DNA of 64,000 bases from Blastobasis lacticolella (GCA_905147135.1 LR990053.1:7762501-7826500), one strand, 5' to 3'. Positions 22,640 through 32,703 are shown, counted from the stretch's first letter. Numbers and translations: made by a program. Notes: generated from the letters alone by a model not told the origin.

Positions 22640-22885
22640 TCTTTTAAATAGTATTGTATTTCTGCCGGTGAGTAAGGTTTCCAGTGCTCCATGGGGTGGG
22701 GATTTGGGGAACCGTGGCTTTGGCAGTAGAGTGGCATTTGCCTTCTTGCTGCTAGAGCAACGTGTTATAGAGGTGGGCAACGCATTGTCGATACTCTTGA
22801 TGTTGCTAATGTCTATAGGCAGTGGTGACCACTTTCCATCAGGTGGGCCGCTTGACTGTTTGCCTACCGTATGACATAAACAACC
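22640..22885 (+). repeat. Dispersed lepidopteran repeat (CATCAGGTGGGCC family)
   Basis: 'ctgccggtgagtaaggtttc', 'gctccatggggtggggattt', 'agagcaacgtgttatagagg', 'ggtgaccactttccatcagg', 'tgggccgcttgactgtttgc'. This is a very common noncoding repeat in moth genomes as I recall them. Fragments recur at 84-130 and 17943-18020. Confidence 0.65.
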
Positions 22886-23324
22886 TTGCACTCTATGTAT
22901 AAATTACCTATGTTAATAATTGACTGGTTGAACGGTCCCGGCAACTGATTGGTACCACGTGACGGTATGTTATTATTATTATTGACACATACATGATTGT
23001 GTTTAATGTAATTTCATCATTATAACCCATAACAGTCCAATACAGGACTTAGGGCCACTCCTATTGCCATAATCTCCATTGCCATAATGTAATTTACCTA
23101 AGTGTAATTTACATTTGTACTACCTTAGTATATGACAGCAATTTCCTGTGAATTCGTACTCTGTCCTCACTAACGATTAGACCATTAACAAATAAAATCT
23201 CTTACATTAACCATATTGTTATTTTACCTATCAGCTATATTGTAACTATCTTGACAGGAGACTGTGTGCTATTGGAAGCTTGTGGTAAGGTGTCCTAACT
23301 ATACGACTAAATGAGTCATATTTA

Positions 23325-23529
23325 CATAGTTTAAAACAAAGTCGCTTCCCACCGCCTGTCCCTATGTATCTACATATATTTGTGTATCTAGACCTTTTAA
23401 ACTACGCAGCGGATTTTATTGCGGTTTTCGATAGACAGTGTGAATTAAGAGGAAGGTTTATAAGCTAGAAAAAAGGGGAGGGAGGGCTAAAGTAGGTGTA
23501 CGCGAATGAAGTCGCGCCGGGTCCACTAG
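23325..23529 (+). mobile_element. Helitron-like element with intact CTAG end
   Basis: Starts within 'aaaacaaagtcgcttcccac', contains 'cagcggattttattgcggtt' and ends 'gtcgcgccgggtccactag' immediately before a T, the A/T-target CTRR terminus expected of Helitrons. Confidence 0.75.
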
Positions 23530-23985
23530 TACCTAATAACATCGTAATTAAAAAATAATTTCTCATTATAAAAATTTTTAATTTTCGGCGTGCTCCCTAT
23601 ATTTCACAGGATTCAAAAGCCAATTACGAATAGGCAAGAATTTTAGGAAGGGGCTTTTTATTGAGATTAAACATAAAACAAAGAATTTCTGTGACTTTTT
23701 GCACATTACAAACACTATAAATGTGTATAACCCCTTTTTCCCGTAGGGGTAGGTAGAGACCCGTTGTTCCACTTGCTTTGGTCCTGACAAATCTTATTTT
23801 GTGATTAATTAATCTACCACTTACTACTCCGCTACTAACTACTTAAAGAATTATTAATCTTTAGTTGCGATAAGTGCAGCAGCGTTGGATCTGCTTGTGT
23901 TTGAGTCAATAGAGACAACCGTGATTATAGGAGCAATAAAATCTGTAGTGGCGTTAATAGATAGCTTCTTATCGTGTTTACTTAC

Positions 23986-24290
23986 CTTAAACTGTTCCTT
24001 CACAGCACTTGTAGCACTTCCTCAAAGGCACAAAAAAGTACTATCACATTTTCAGTCACAAAAACACTGTTGCTAATTTGTTTAAACAATTGAGAGTACG
24101 GAACGGAAGCAGTCACTTTAACACTCTTCTCTAAAGCTATTTTATGGAGTAGTTAAATGTCGTCGTGGCAGGTTGCGATTGTATTGTGTGATGATTATTT
24201 TATTTCAATTGCCGTGGTCGCGCGTTCGGCGTGCGGCGTGCGGCAGCGGCGGGGCGGCGCGTGCGGTCGGCGGCGCGGCTACAGTGCCAG
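23986..24290 (-). other. Putative noncoding first exon, probably NKCC 5' UTR
   Basis: Minus-strand sequence below the GC-rich promoter runs without an extended frame ('agagtgttaaagtgactgct', 'gaggaagtgctacaagtg') and reaches a near-perfect donor, TTTAAG|gtaagt, at 23986. The style is that of an insect 5' UTR exon, with only a two-codon upstream ATG. NKCC is the nearest minus-strand gene and lacks its 5' end. The upper boundary is set by the assumed transcription start 25-35 bp below the TATA-like box and is approximate. Confidence 0.5.
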
Positions 24291-24345
24291 AGCGCCGAAG
24301 CCTCCCGCCGCAGCGTATAAATACGCGCACCCTTCGCGACACCCA
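24195..24345. promoter_or_regulatory. GC-rich promoter with TATA box
   Basis: A CpG-dense block ('cggcgtgcggcgtgcggcag', 'ggcgcgtgcggtcggcggcg') adjoins TATAAATA at 24315-24322, whose reverse TATTTATA could serve the minus strand. The exon-like sequence with a strong donor is on the minus side, which favours minus-strand transcription. On the plus side, no exon with a donor was recognised. Confidence 0.5.
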
Positions 24346-24713
24346 TCACGCGAACAATTATTAATTACGCGAATTACGTTACTTTGTATCTAGTTAGTAC
24401 GGGATCCCGGCCAGTTCGTAGCTTGCTTGCTATGCGTAGACGCTGGGCACCTAAAACGCGAAACGACCGCCCCACTTCTCGTTTCAATTGGCAGTTGTTT
24501 ATTTTTAGTTCAACACAAATGGGATTTTCAGTTGGGCTTGGGAAAGTACCGACTGGCTATAAAGCAAGATCCTTAATATCAGATCGTCGAAATATAAAAG
24601 ACATTTACTACACATAGAAGCTAAAATATACATAGAAGCTACCTAGGATCCCTAGTACATAGGATCGGGTTGGAAAAAAAGCGTATGTCAGCTTTCAGAA
24701 ATATCCTTAAGGT

Positions 24714-24800
24714 CTATATAATAAAGAATCAGAATCAAAATCAGAAATCATTTATTATAAAACTGTAGTAGGTACATTGTAGGTGGTAAAGGTGAAAACG
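24714..24800 (-). mobile_element. CR1/Jockey-type LINE 3' end stub
   Basis: 'aagaatcagaatcaaaatca' tail repeats followed by 'catttattataaaactgta' and 'gtacattgtaggtggta'. It resembles the 3' ends at 13.99 kb and 58.65 kb, where tails are made of AGAATC/AGAAT units. Confidence 0.55.
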
Positions 24801-25059
24801 TCTTGTCGTTCTCTTTGTTAGGTTTTCGTAATCGGAATATAAAAATTGGTATGGAAATAGCTTTTAAATAAAATTAGAATTTTACCACATATGAAGCTAC
24901 GGCAAAGATTTTATCATACCTATGATGAGCTACGGTTAATGTTAGTCTATTTAGTAAGCAATCGCAGAACTAGGCCGATCGAGATCTGCCTGGACATTAT
25001 CAATTCGACATATCGACACCACAAAGTAGTAAGATTATCCCATAGACACTGCCCCGAGT

Positions 25060-25300
25060 TCCATTTAATGTTTGATTTGAACCATACGGTGGTCGATCGG
25101 TTCGGTTACACGCAGCCCAGCGGTTCACTGAGCTGTGTGGGCCTGTCCAAGGGTGTCATAACGCAGATAAAGTGTATCTGGAAAGACAGGAACATCTCGG
25201 TGAAAACAAAAATAATACTTTATCAGATACGTGCCAGATGCAGAGTATCTGAAAGGACAAGAACATCTCGCTGAAAACATAAACAATACTTGTTCAAAAA
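25060..25300 (+). mobile_element. LINE reverse transcriptase C-terminal fragment with internal duplication
   Basis: Translates as GVITQIKCIWKDRNISVKTK followed by a copy of the same block (TRCRV...ERTRTSR side), which matches the 'lkkIWKDR.is..tK.rL' block after the RT palm in RTE/I-group LINEs. The DNA 'gacaggaacatctcggtgaa' recurs 60-70 bp later as 'gacaagaacatctcgctgaa'. Nonfunctional. Confidence 0.6.
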
Positions 25301-25384
25301 TCACAAATTGTTCTCCATATTCTGAACGAACGCCTTGAAATAGACTCAACTATCTAGGAATAAAGATCATGCGCTTTATCATCT

Positions 25385-25570
25385 GTAATTCTCCAGAGAA
25401 CCTTTTGTAACAGGATTAAGCGAGATGAAATGAAAGTGACCCCGAGGCGGTAGCCTGATACGTTGGTCGGATTGTTCGCACACGGGTTGGCGACGGTCAC
25501 GACCCTCACCAGTGAGGAATACGACGAGGAGGTCGTAATCATCCTGAGTGGAGGTACTACGTTGGTACCT
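25385..25570. repeat. Dispersed repeat, LINE 3'-end-like
   Basis: 'ataCgttggtcggattgttc'-type phrase, 'gcgacggtcacgaccctcac' and 'gaggaatacgacgaggaggt' form a GC-richer block that resembles 3' ends of lepidopteran LINE copies. Class and strand are not resolved. Confidence 0.4.
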
Positions 25571-26059
25571 ACTTTTAATTACGCACAATGTGCGATTACA
25601 ATAGATATTTGATGTTGCCGAATGCGAATACACACGATTGTCATACAACGTTTCTCAAACCACTAGTTTCTGCTTCGTGTCTGCGTGCGTCAGAGACGAC
25701 GCTATACCAAACCGAACCGCATTGCATGAGTATGCATTCGTCGTGGATACCTAATGAATTATTTTCAGTAGACAAGTTTCATTGAATTTGTCTGGTTAGA
25801 TGTTGTAATTTGGAAACTTTCATGGGAAATAATCACAAAACAAGTAAGTCTGCTCCCCTGATAATGATGACTAGAAATAGCCAAAATTTAAACATTTCGT
25901 TATGGGGGGCTGGACGTTCGGAAAATGCCGAGAGCCCTGCCAGCTTCTTACCCTCGGCAGCTTTTAATAATACTTGGCATTGGCTTACCCGAATTCGGAA
26001 CCTCTATACTCTAGTCCTGGTAGTTTTTTTTTTTATATAAAGGCAAAAACAAAAAATAG

Positions 26060-26405
26060 CTGTGAAGATCCCAACAGTCGCGAATTCTTTACATTACAGA
26101 CCTTTTGGAGAATGCGTTCCCAAGTTTTGAATACGATGCTTGTGTCTTGATGATTTCAATGTCGTAATGGTTCGTAAACGCTGTTGCAGGAAGCTCGTTC
26201 CAAAGCGGTCATACGAGGCAGGAAGTTCGTGGAAATCGTACAATGGTCGACCGCCACAAGGATAACGAAATAAATCATAAAAAAATTTACAAATAAACAT
26301 TTGATTTGATTTGAAATCCAATGTTTCCATCCAGCATCCAGTGTCCTGAAACTAGAGTCAAAGATAGAGTGGTGTGGAACAATCTCTGTTCTTTTCAACA
26401 TCTCC
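26060..26405 (-). repeat. Diverged LINE-derived repeat
   Basis: Minus-strand reading gives fragments such as ERASCNSVYEPLRH and KTWERILQK separated by frame breaks. 'gcaggaagctcgttccaaag' and 'gaggcaggaagttcgtggaa' look repeat-like. I think it is the end of a LINE but cannot name the clade. Confidence 0.4.
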
Positions 26406-26409
26406 ATCA

Positions 26410-26660
26410 ATATATTATAGATAAAAGAGACGCGAGTGTATATGTGTGTATGTTATTGTATTTTGCACTATAGAATAACATAAGACTTAAACGCATATTT
26501 TCTCGTGCAAAAGACATCAATGCGCTGTCTCGGTAATAATTTGCAGGACTGAACCTTTTGAAACAATTTAGCAGTTTCAGGTAGGTATATATTAACATCG
26601 TTTACGATTTCGTACGTCCGCGTCGGTGGCATTACGCCCTCGCCTTCGGCTCCTGAGTAA
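26410..26660. repeat. Dispersed repeat with 'ctcgtgcaaaagacatcaa' motif
   Basis: 'aacgcatattttctcgtgca' and 'aaaagacatcaatgcgct' recur as 'ttttctcgtacaaaagacat' at 17540 and in decayed form at 8790, so this is part of a repeat family in the window. No coding signal. Confidence 0.45.
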
Positions 26661-26849
26661 TAACTAATGCGCACGAGTGTCAATGTCGTCACACGGCAAT
26701 ATGTGGTTTTTCTATACACTGACTGGCGAGGAAAATATCTTAAATAGTAAAAACTTTATTCATAACTTCGAAGGCATAAATGTGCGATGCTTCTCTTCTA
26801 CAATTATCAATAAATATGAATATATGATATGTATATCACTGAATGTCAA

Positions 26850-27233
26850 TCTACACTAATATTATAAAGAGGAAACATTTGATTGATTGTCGGTTTGTTT
26901 GTTTATGGGTTTGTAATGGATAAACTCAAAAAATACATAAGCGATTTTAAAAATTATTTTACCTATAGAAAGCTACATTATCAACGAATATAATAAGCTA
27001 TATTTAAAAAAAAACTGTCGTCTGTATCTGTGTAAGTACGCTTAGATCTTTAAACTGCGAGATGCATTTAAATGCGGTTTACATTCATAGATATAGTGAT
27101 TCCAGTGGATGGTTTATAAGCAAGAAAAAAAAGGTTAAATGTAAGGTAGGTAGACACAGTAGGGATAGGGTAGGGTATGGTAGGGTAGAGGTAGGACGCC
27201 ACGCGAACGTTGTCGCGCCGGGCCCACCAGTAG
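26850..27233 (+). mobile_element. Longest Helitron-like nonautonomous element
   Basis: The 5' end TCTACACTAATATTATAAAG begins with TC after an A. Then come 'ggtttgtttgtttatgggtt', 'gaaagctacattatcaacga', the 'gcgagatgcatttaaatgcg' block, a GTAGGGTAGG run, and the end 'gtcgcgccgggcccaccag'. It has the TC start and GC-rich 3' end of Helitrons and no open frame. The terminal CTAG is mutated to CCAG. Confidence 0.75.
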
Positions 27234-27574
27234 TAATATAAATCATCACCGACATGAAACATAGTTTTTATCAATTAGTTTTATCTGTGCATATCCCAGT
27301 TGACACAACTTTCTTAACCTTTACCGTTACATGTCAAAACGATAAAATATATGAAAGGCCAACATTTGGCTTCCCTAGGTTAAACTCTCTATAAGGATTT
27401 TCCTTAGATATAGGGATACGATGCTAGCTGACGGAAAGATCTGTTACTTCACAAATCGGTGCTCGGTCTATTGGAAGTTTACAATAAGACGACGAGTGAG
27501 GAAGAGACAAGTTTGAAAACGGACAAGTTTCAGAAAATGTCGAGGGTATCGGGATCATTGATATGCAGAAGAAA

Positions 27575-27725
27575 TAGCGTTGGTCTAGTCGGGAAAGCCG
27601 AATAGTCGGCCACATTTGTTTTTTTTGCTTATAATCTATAGAGATGTGCCGACTACTCAGAAAAGCCACATTTATAGTCGGCGACGAGTCCTCAAACACA
27701 GCCGACTATTCGGCTCTTTTGGGTA
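27575..27725. repeat. GCCGACTA/AGTCGGC repeat cluster
   Basis: 'agccgaatagtcggccacat', 'atgtgccgactactcagaaa', 'tttatagtcggcgacgagtc' and 'cagccgactattcggctctt': at least four copies in both orientations of a GCCGA-TA-TCGGC core in 150 bp. Such sequences form stem-loops. Function and class unknown. Confidence 0.6.
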
Positions 27726-28349
27726 AAATCAAAATCATTTTTTTACATGAAAACCTTTCGTTATAAATCACTAATCTCGAACGCTGTCTGACAGTACGTA
27801 TCGCTGTCTGATATTACGTTGAACAGAAGTGGGCGAAGCTCAGAGCCCTGATGTACCCTAACGATAATAAGGAAAGGGTTGGTGTGACCAACGGCAGTCC
27901 TAACTATGGAATTCGCGGTACATGTCTCGGATATCAGTTCATCCAATTTTCATTTGAGCATGAAAAATTCAATATTATGATGCATGACACAAATTTTTCT
28001 TAAACTTGAACCGTACGCTTTCGGTGTTGCGAATGTAATTTCAATAATATTGGAGTATTTATGTCAAAAATCAAAATTGAAAACTCGTTCGATTAGAGGC
28101 GACGTGTGGAAGAGGCGAAAGAGTCAGGGTTGTAGTTTGTGGCACTCGATAGTCTCTGCCTACCAATGCGAAATACAGGAGTGAGTGTGTAATTGTGTAT
28201 GTATAACTATAAGTACGAAAGAATTTTTATAGTACCTTGTGATTTTATCACCAATACAATGACACCCATCCCAAGAAAATCATCGTTTTGATGTACTTAT
28301 TCTACATCACCAATTAGACCTTCCTTATAGGTCTCGAGCTGTAAAAGGG

Positions 28350-28550
28350 TCTGGTGACGATTGGCCACCAACTCGCAAGAGTCATCGGAGTAAACAGCGG
28401 TGGCCGCCTTGGAGCGTCCGCGGGCGGCGCACGGTGCTCAAGACCGGATATATCTGGTACCAGGCCTCTCGTGCTGCCTAAGCTGTCTGTACTGCACTCT
28501 ATTGACCTCTCTGTGACAATCGGCATCATCACTGGCGGATTCTGAATTGG
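28350..28550. repeat. GC-richer repeat-like block
   Basis: 'gattggccaccaactcgcaa', 'gcgtccgcgggcggcgcacg' and 'gctgtctgtactgcactcta'. Two overlapping frames of about 65 codons exist on opposite strands, and neither shows a domain. It looks like part of a retroelement, but I cannot identify it. Confidence 0.3.
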
Positions 28551-28616
28551 CGCCTAATTAATGTTTCACAGTTTAGGTTTTGTGTTTGGGCGGTGTAGTC
28601 GTCTGGGTAGCTATAT

Positions 28617-29245
28617 TTTATTTATTTATTGAAACTTTATGCACTAAAGGTACATTGACGGACTTAAAGCTAAATAAGCCTTATCTACCAGTCAACCGTG
28701 AAAAAAAATATAAACGAAAACGGTAGACGATGCGGGAGAAACAATAGGATAAGGTGAAGGAAGAGATACTTTACATAAATAATTAAATGCTAAATTTATA
28801 CAATTTTACAAAGATACAAGATATAGGTGAACAACAAATACATCCTAGGTACCTAGGAGTAAATAATAGAGGGAATAATGTAATTATAGGGCATGCAGAT
28901 AATGCTTGCGTACAGCCTTTTTGAACGAGAATTTGCAAGTTAAAAGTCTAATTTCAGAGGGGAGATCAGTCCAGAGTCGCATGGCCACCATTGCGAAAGA
29001 GTTGGATTGAACAACGGGTTATGTGTGGATCCGAGATTGCGATCATGGGTATCAGATAGAAATTGGAACTCGGATTTTAAATAATTAGGGATTGCTGGGT
29101 CATGCAGGATCGAATGAAGGACGGTAAGGATCCTCAAATTTCGACGTTGTCGGATAGGGAACCACTTCAGTTGGGCGTGAAAGTCTGAGATGTGGTCGTA
29201 TTTACGTAAGCCGAAAATGAACCTACTATAGTGGGTAGGTACTAG
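28617..29245 (-). mobile_element. CR1/Jockey-type LINE, 3' end only
   Basis: Minus-strand coding remnants include YDHISDFHAQLKWFPIRQRR, then RILTVLHSILHDPAIPNYLK and FQFLSDTHDRNLGS. After a frame shift, RLWTDLPSEIRLLTCKFSFK and KAVRKHYLHAL end at a stop at 28884. These are C-terminal blocks after the reverse transcriptase in CR1/Jockey-group elements. A 3' UTR runs down to a TTTATTTATTTA-type end at 28617. No RT core remains. Confidence 0.75.
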
Positions 29246-29355
29246 GTATCTTCAACTGACCTACTGTTTTTCTAAACTACACTTAATTGTATTTATAGAT
29301 TGGTACTTTATCTTTATATCTACAAACTACCTACTTATATCACCGGTTACGATCC

Positions 29356-29433
29356 ATCATCATCATCCGAGCTGTCAATCCTGGCTTCTGCTAGGGTCCG
29401 CTTTCCTACTTTTTCTTCACCACCTTGCCCGAT
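29356..29433 (-). mobile_element. 78-bp RTE LINE stub with target duplication
   Basis: Only the last codons and (ATC)n tail of an RTE are present ('atcatcatcatccgagctgt', 'tagggtccgctttcctactt'). It is flanked by CACCGGTTACGATCC (29341-29355) and CACCTGTTACGATCC (29434-29448), a 15-bp duplication with one mismatch. A strong case of extreme 5' truncation during target-primed reverse transcription. Confidence 0.8.
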
Positions 29434-29939
29434 CACCTGTTACGATCCCTAATAGCATATCTGCTTTTAAAATTATATATGCCCGGTGTGATATTGATAT
29501 TTATCTACTGTCGCGTTCTATTATACCAGAATCTCTCTACAAACAACAAAAACTCAATGAAAGGCTCTTATTTATAACCGACAGAAAAATGACGGAATTC
29601 CCTTGACCAAGTATACTTGTATTCAATTATTTTCTAAAGATTTTTATTTAAACTTTCAAACAACGAAAACCGCATCGAAATCGATCCATCCGTTTGGGAG
29701 CTACGTAAATAAAGAAACGTCAAACTTATACATTCCTATTTTTTCGTCTGGGATTAAACATGGCGGAGGTCGGTTGACTTGACGGTCACAGTTTCATCAG
29801 CTGCACCAGCGCGACATCTGTGTGTTGCTACTTTAAAACACTTCACTGTATATGTAGTGATAATCAACCATATCCAAAGTAACAATACTTGCCTCTAATC
29901 CTTTTCTTCAATGCCTGTAGAATGTAGTAGATCTTGATT

Positions 29940-30075
29940 ATTACATTATTATGAAACAAAGTCCCACGCCGTTTTTATGCGGTTTTCGCCAACAGATAGT
30001 GATTCATGAGGAAGGTTTATGTGTATAAAACATGCATATTATAATAATTCAACCCCAAGAAAAACGAGCGATAGG
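29940..30075 (+). mobile_element. Helitron-like fragment
   Basis: 'aaacaaagtcccacgccgtt', 'ttatgcggttttcgccaaca', 'gattcatgaggaaggtttat' and 'aataattcaaccccaagaaa' match the Helitron-like family. It is cut by the RTE fragment at about 30085. The preceding 29640-29720 has an inverted fragment of the same family. Confidence 0.6.
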
Positions 30076-30082
30076 GGTTAGG

Positions 30083-30335
30083 TCAATATCATCATCATAT
30101 CAGCCAAAAGACGGGCATAGGCCTCCCCCAGAGGTTTCCACAAAGGCCGATCCTGTGCCTTCCGCATCCAGCTGGTACCAGCGATCTTTACCAGGTTGTC
30201 GGTCCACCTTGCGAGAAGCCTACCCATGCTGCGTCTTCTGGTATGTGGTCGCCTTTAGAGAACTTTACTGCCCCATCGGCCATCCGTCCTGCCCACAGCC
30301 ACTTCAGCCTGGCAATCCTTCGGGTTATGTCGATG
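30083..30335 (-). mobile_element. RTE LINE C-terminal fragment
   Basis: Minus-strand translation gives RRIAKLKWLWAGRMADGAVK, then SRKVDRQPGKDRWYQLDAEG and SAFVETSGGGLCPSFG before a tail with 'catcatcat'. These are end blocks of RTE-type reverse transcriptases. There are frame breaks and no RT core. Confidence 0.75.
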
Positions 30336-30626
30336 TGTTAGCTCGATATGCAACTATAAAATTAGCGCCATCTGCTGATAATGATAATATCGTTTATTTC
30401 AGGCATTACAGTTAGTATAAAAGTTACACAAACAAGCCCATATTTTGTGTGTATAAGTATTAAATCTATTTGTTAATAACTTATTCTATAACTTTCTAAT
30501 TTTCCCCTTTTTACTATCCCAATAAAATCCTGGTGGAATTATAATTACTAAGTAATAATCAAAGTAGGTAGTAATCTCCTCGCCGATAGGTGACGCAAGC
30601 AGTAGCAATATAACGACCTGAGATTT

Positions 30627-30906
30627 GACGACCTGAGTGGTTCAATGGTCAACATCCATCCTCTGCCACGCAAGAGGTCCCGGGTTCGAGTCCCGGCCGG
30701 GCAGAAATTGAAATGATGAATTTTAATTTCTGTTACGGGTCTGGGTGTTCTATGTATAATAAGTATGTATTTAAAAAGTATATAAGTAGTTTATCAGTTA
30801 TCTAGCACCCATAACACAAGCTTTGCTTACTTTGGGGCTAGATGGCGCTGTGTGAATTTGTCCATGATTATTTATTATTATTATTATTTATTATTTATTA
30901 TTATAA
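30627..30906 (+). repeat. tRNA-derived SINE, family B
   Basis: The tRNA-like head (30627-30703) has an A-box-like 'acctgagtggttcaatggtc' and B box GGTTCGAGTCC (30683-30693). The acceptor ends do not pair, so it is not a tRNA gene. The body has 'ctgggtgttctatgtataat', 'cacccataacacaagctttg' and 'gctagatggcgctgtgtgaa', and the tail is a (TTA)n microsatellite. Unlike family A, the tail shows no RTE similarity. Confidence 0.85.
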
Positions 30907-30936
30907 AACTTCGTAGGATAAGACAACACAAAAAGC

Positions 30937-31101
30937 TAGTATAAAACAAAGTCGCTTCACGCCGTCTGTCCTTTTTAATGCAGATTTCACTACCATTTAG
31001 AAAATTTCTACCAGAAGGTTTATATGTAGGTACCTATAATCCATGCATATTATAATAGAGTAGTCCCGAGAAAACTCGTGCGAAGCCGGGCGGGTTGCTA
31101 G
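30937..31101 (+). mobile_element. Helitron-like element ending in CTAG
   Basis: 'taaaacaaagtcgcttcacg', 'aatgcagatttcactacc', 'agaaggtttatatgtaggta' and then 'cgaagccgggcgggttgctag' just before a T at 31102. Intact Helitron-type 3' terminus. Confidence 0.72.
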
Positions 31102-31105
31102 TAAT

Positions 31106-31250
31106 TTATAAAACTAGATGTCCGATGGCTAGCGGGTCCGACTCGTAAGCGAGACCTATTCCGACTTACGGTAGCTCTTATGGTGAGGAAAAACATTGCA
31201 ATGAAACCTGCACCTTCAGGCGACTGAATTTGTTACCTTGATCCAATCTG
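31106..31250 (+). repeat. SINE family A 5' half, cut by a MITE
   Basis: 'ccgactcgtaagcgagacct', 'tatggtgaggaaaaacattg' and 'cttcaggcgactgaatttgt' reach 'gatccaatctg' and then give way directly to the 'gtagccgtattcacaatg' end of the next element. Confidence 0.7.
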
Positions 31251-31545
31251 TAGCCGTATTCACAATGATTCGAAACCATTTCCGAACGATTCGACACGAA
31301 ATTTGTGAGCGGCGAATTCGTGTCGATCGATTCGAAAACTGTTATTCAATATCATCAAAATTACTGAAACCACATTTTCCTAAGAACTTTAGCGGGGTCC
31401 TTTGTCGATTCCGTATTCGAATCTGATTTCCGGCTTCTGTAGCCGTATTCACAATGGCAGGGGCCGTATTCACATGGAATTTTCATATGTTGTATATAGA
31501 TAGTAGTTTCCGTGGAATTTATTCCTATTTGATTTGAAAGACTGC
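31251..31545. mobile_element. MITE family GTAGCCGTATTCAC, rearranged copies
   Basis: The first part matches the MITE at 37629-37880 ('gattcgaaaccatttccgaa', 'gtgtcgatcgattcgaaaac'). A second start 'gtagccgtattcacaatggc' occurs at 31439, followed by 'ggccgtattcacatgg' and an inverted piece ('tttccgtggaatttattcc'). So at least two partial copies, one inverted, are joined. Confidence 0.65.
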
Positions 31546-32044
31546 GTGAGTTTTCTATATTGATCTTAAACAAATTAAATTGTTCTTTTCAATGTGATTA
31601 TTATTTTTAATAAGTACAAACCTAATTACATTATTTTTAAAGCCTAAAATTTGTTTTAATCTCATTAACATATTGATTCAATTAACCAGACGATATTATT
31701 TATTCATTTCCTGGATGAGTTTCACTGCAACGCTTTGCCGCGGCTATTGGCTGTTCCCTTAGCAAAACCGCAGTAAGTAAAAGAACTCACCGCGTTTATG
31801 GGTTGTGAACATTTTACTTGACATTTCCACTACTCTAATTGTTTTGCGGTAATAATTAAAAATATTTTATTTTAATGTTAAAATCATAATCTGCCCGTTT
31901 TTTTCTACCAGAAAACTAATTTCAACAGTTTTTTTGGTCAAAACAAAACTTGTTACATCAAAAATAAAAACCTGTACTGTAAATGCGTTTTTCTCAAAAC
32001 TAGGAAAATGCATCACTGTTTTAATTTTGTGCAGCAGAATTGTT

Positions 32045-32135
32045 ACCTGATCCGGCAATCCTGGTCAAAGCAGACCCCGTGCCGCCGCGCGCGATAGCAC
32101 ACCCAGAATAACGACACCTAGATTATTATTTTACC
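32045..32135 (+). repeat. SINE family A 3' tail
   Basis: 'ttacctgatccggcaatcct', 'ggtcaaagcagaccccgtgc' and 'ataacgacacctagattatt' are the family A tail order. Truncated at its 5' side. Confidence 0.7.
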
Positions 32136-32161
32136 ATATGCCTGCCCCATCTCTGTAACAG

Positions 32162-32563
32162 TAGTCTTGGGTAGTTCGTGAACGACCTAGGTGGGAAGAG
32201 CGCTCCTTTAGGTGAACTATGCGAACTAGTTCATCGATGATCTCGCTGTCAGTTCTTTTTATATTTTTTCGTCCACTTTACTAGGCAGTGGCGCTATGTG
32301 ATCAACCGAGTTATTTACTTTTACTGTGCGCGCCCCTTGATATTTCGATATATCCATATCGATATGTGCGCGCCCCTTGATATTTCGATATATCCATATC
32401 GATACTAAACAACAAGTACGAATTTTTACAATTAAAGTTGACTTTTGTTGTTACTAAATTATTTCAAAAAAAGAACTAATGAACTAATAGAGCGAACTAG
32501 TTCGCCATTGGATGATGAACTAAACTGAGCGCTCTCAGTGGTGACCGACTATGCCCAAGACTA
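32162..32563. mobile_element. hAT-type MITE with 8-bp target duplication
   Basis: The terminal inverted repeat begins TAGTCTTGGG and ends CCCAAGACTA. Exact 8-bp duplications TGTAACAG lie at 32154-32161 and 32564-32571. Sub-terminal inverted similarity continues inwards ('gaactagttc', 'agcgctc'). There is no coding frame. The 8-bp duplication is the hAT hallmark. The middle holds two perfect 40-bp tandem units (32325-32404). Confidence 0.88.
32325..32404 (+). repeat. Two perfect 40-bp tandem units
   Basis: The unit starts 'tgtgcgcgccccttgatatt' and ends 'atatccatatcgata'. 32325-32364 and 32365-32404 are identical, indicating a recent duplication inside the MITE. Confidence 0.95.
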
Positions 32564-32703
32564 TGTAACAGGAATATAGGACCTACTATGAAAAATGCTG
32601 AACAATATATTTTTGACAGCATAAAATGTTAATTTCTTGATTCCAGAGATGATTAAAAGATGGAATGGGTAAAATAAAATGAGGATTTAGCAACACAAGA
32701 TAC

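Larger units (their letters stand above)
9375..23985 (-). other. NKCC: Putative long 5' intron of NKCC
   Basis: The upstream part of NKCC must lie above 9374 on the minus strand. The first minus-strand exon-like candidate is the noncoding exon ending at 23986. Between them I recognise only repeats: RTE tails, SINEs, a LINE, Helitrons and MITEs. A short exon carrying the start codon probably hides here. Linking this interval to NKCC is inference. Confidence 0.4.

Noticed and set aside
30627..30703. tRNA-like sequence with a perfect B box
   Set aside because: The acceptor-stem halves do not pair and a SINE body with (TTA)n tail follows directly, so it is the head of a SINE and not a tRNA gene.
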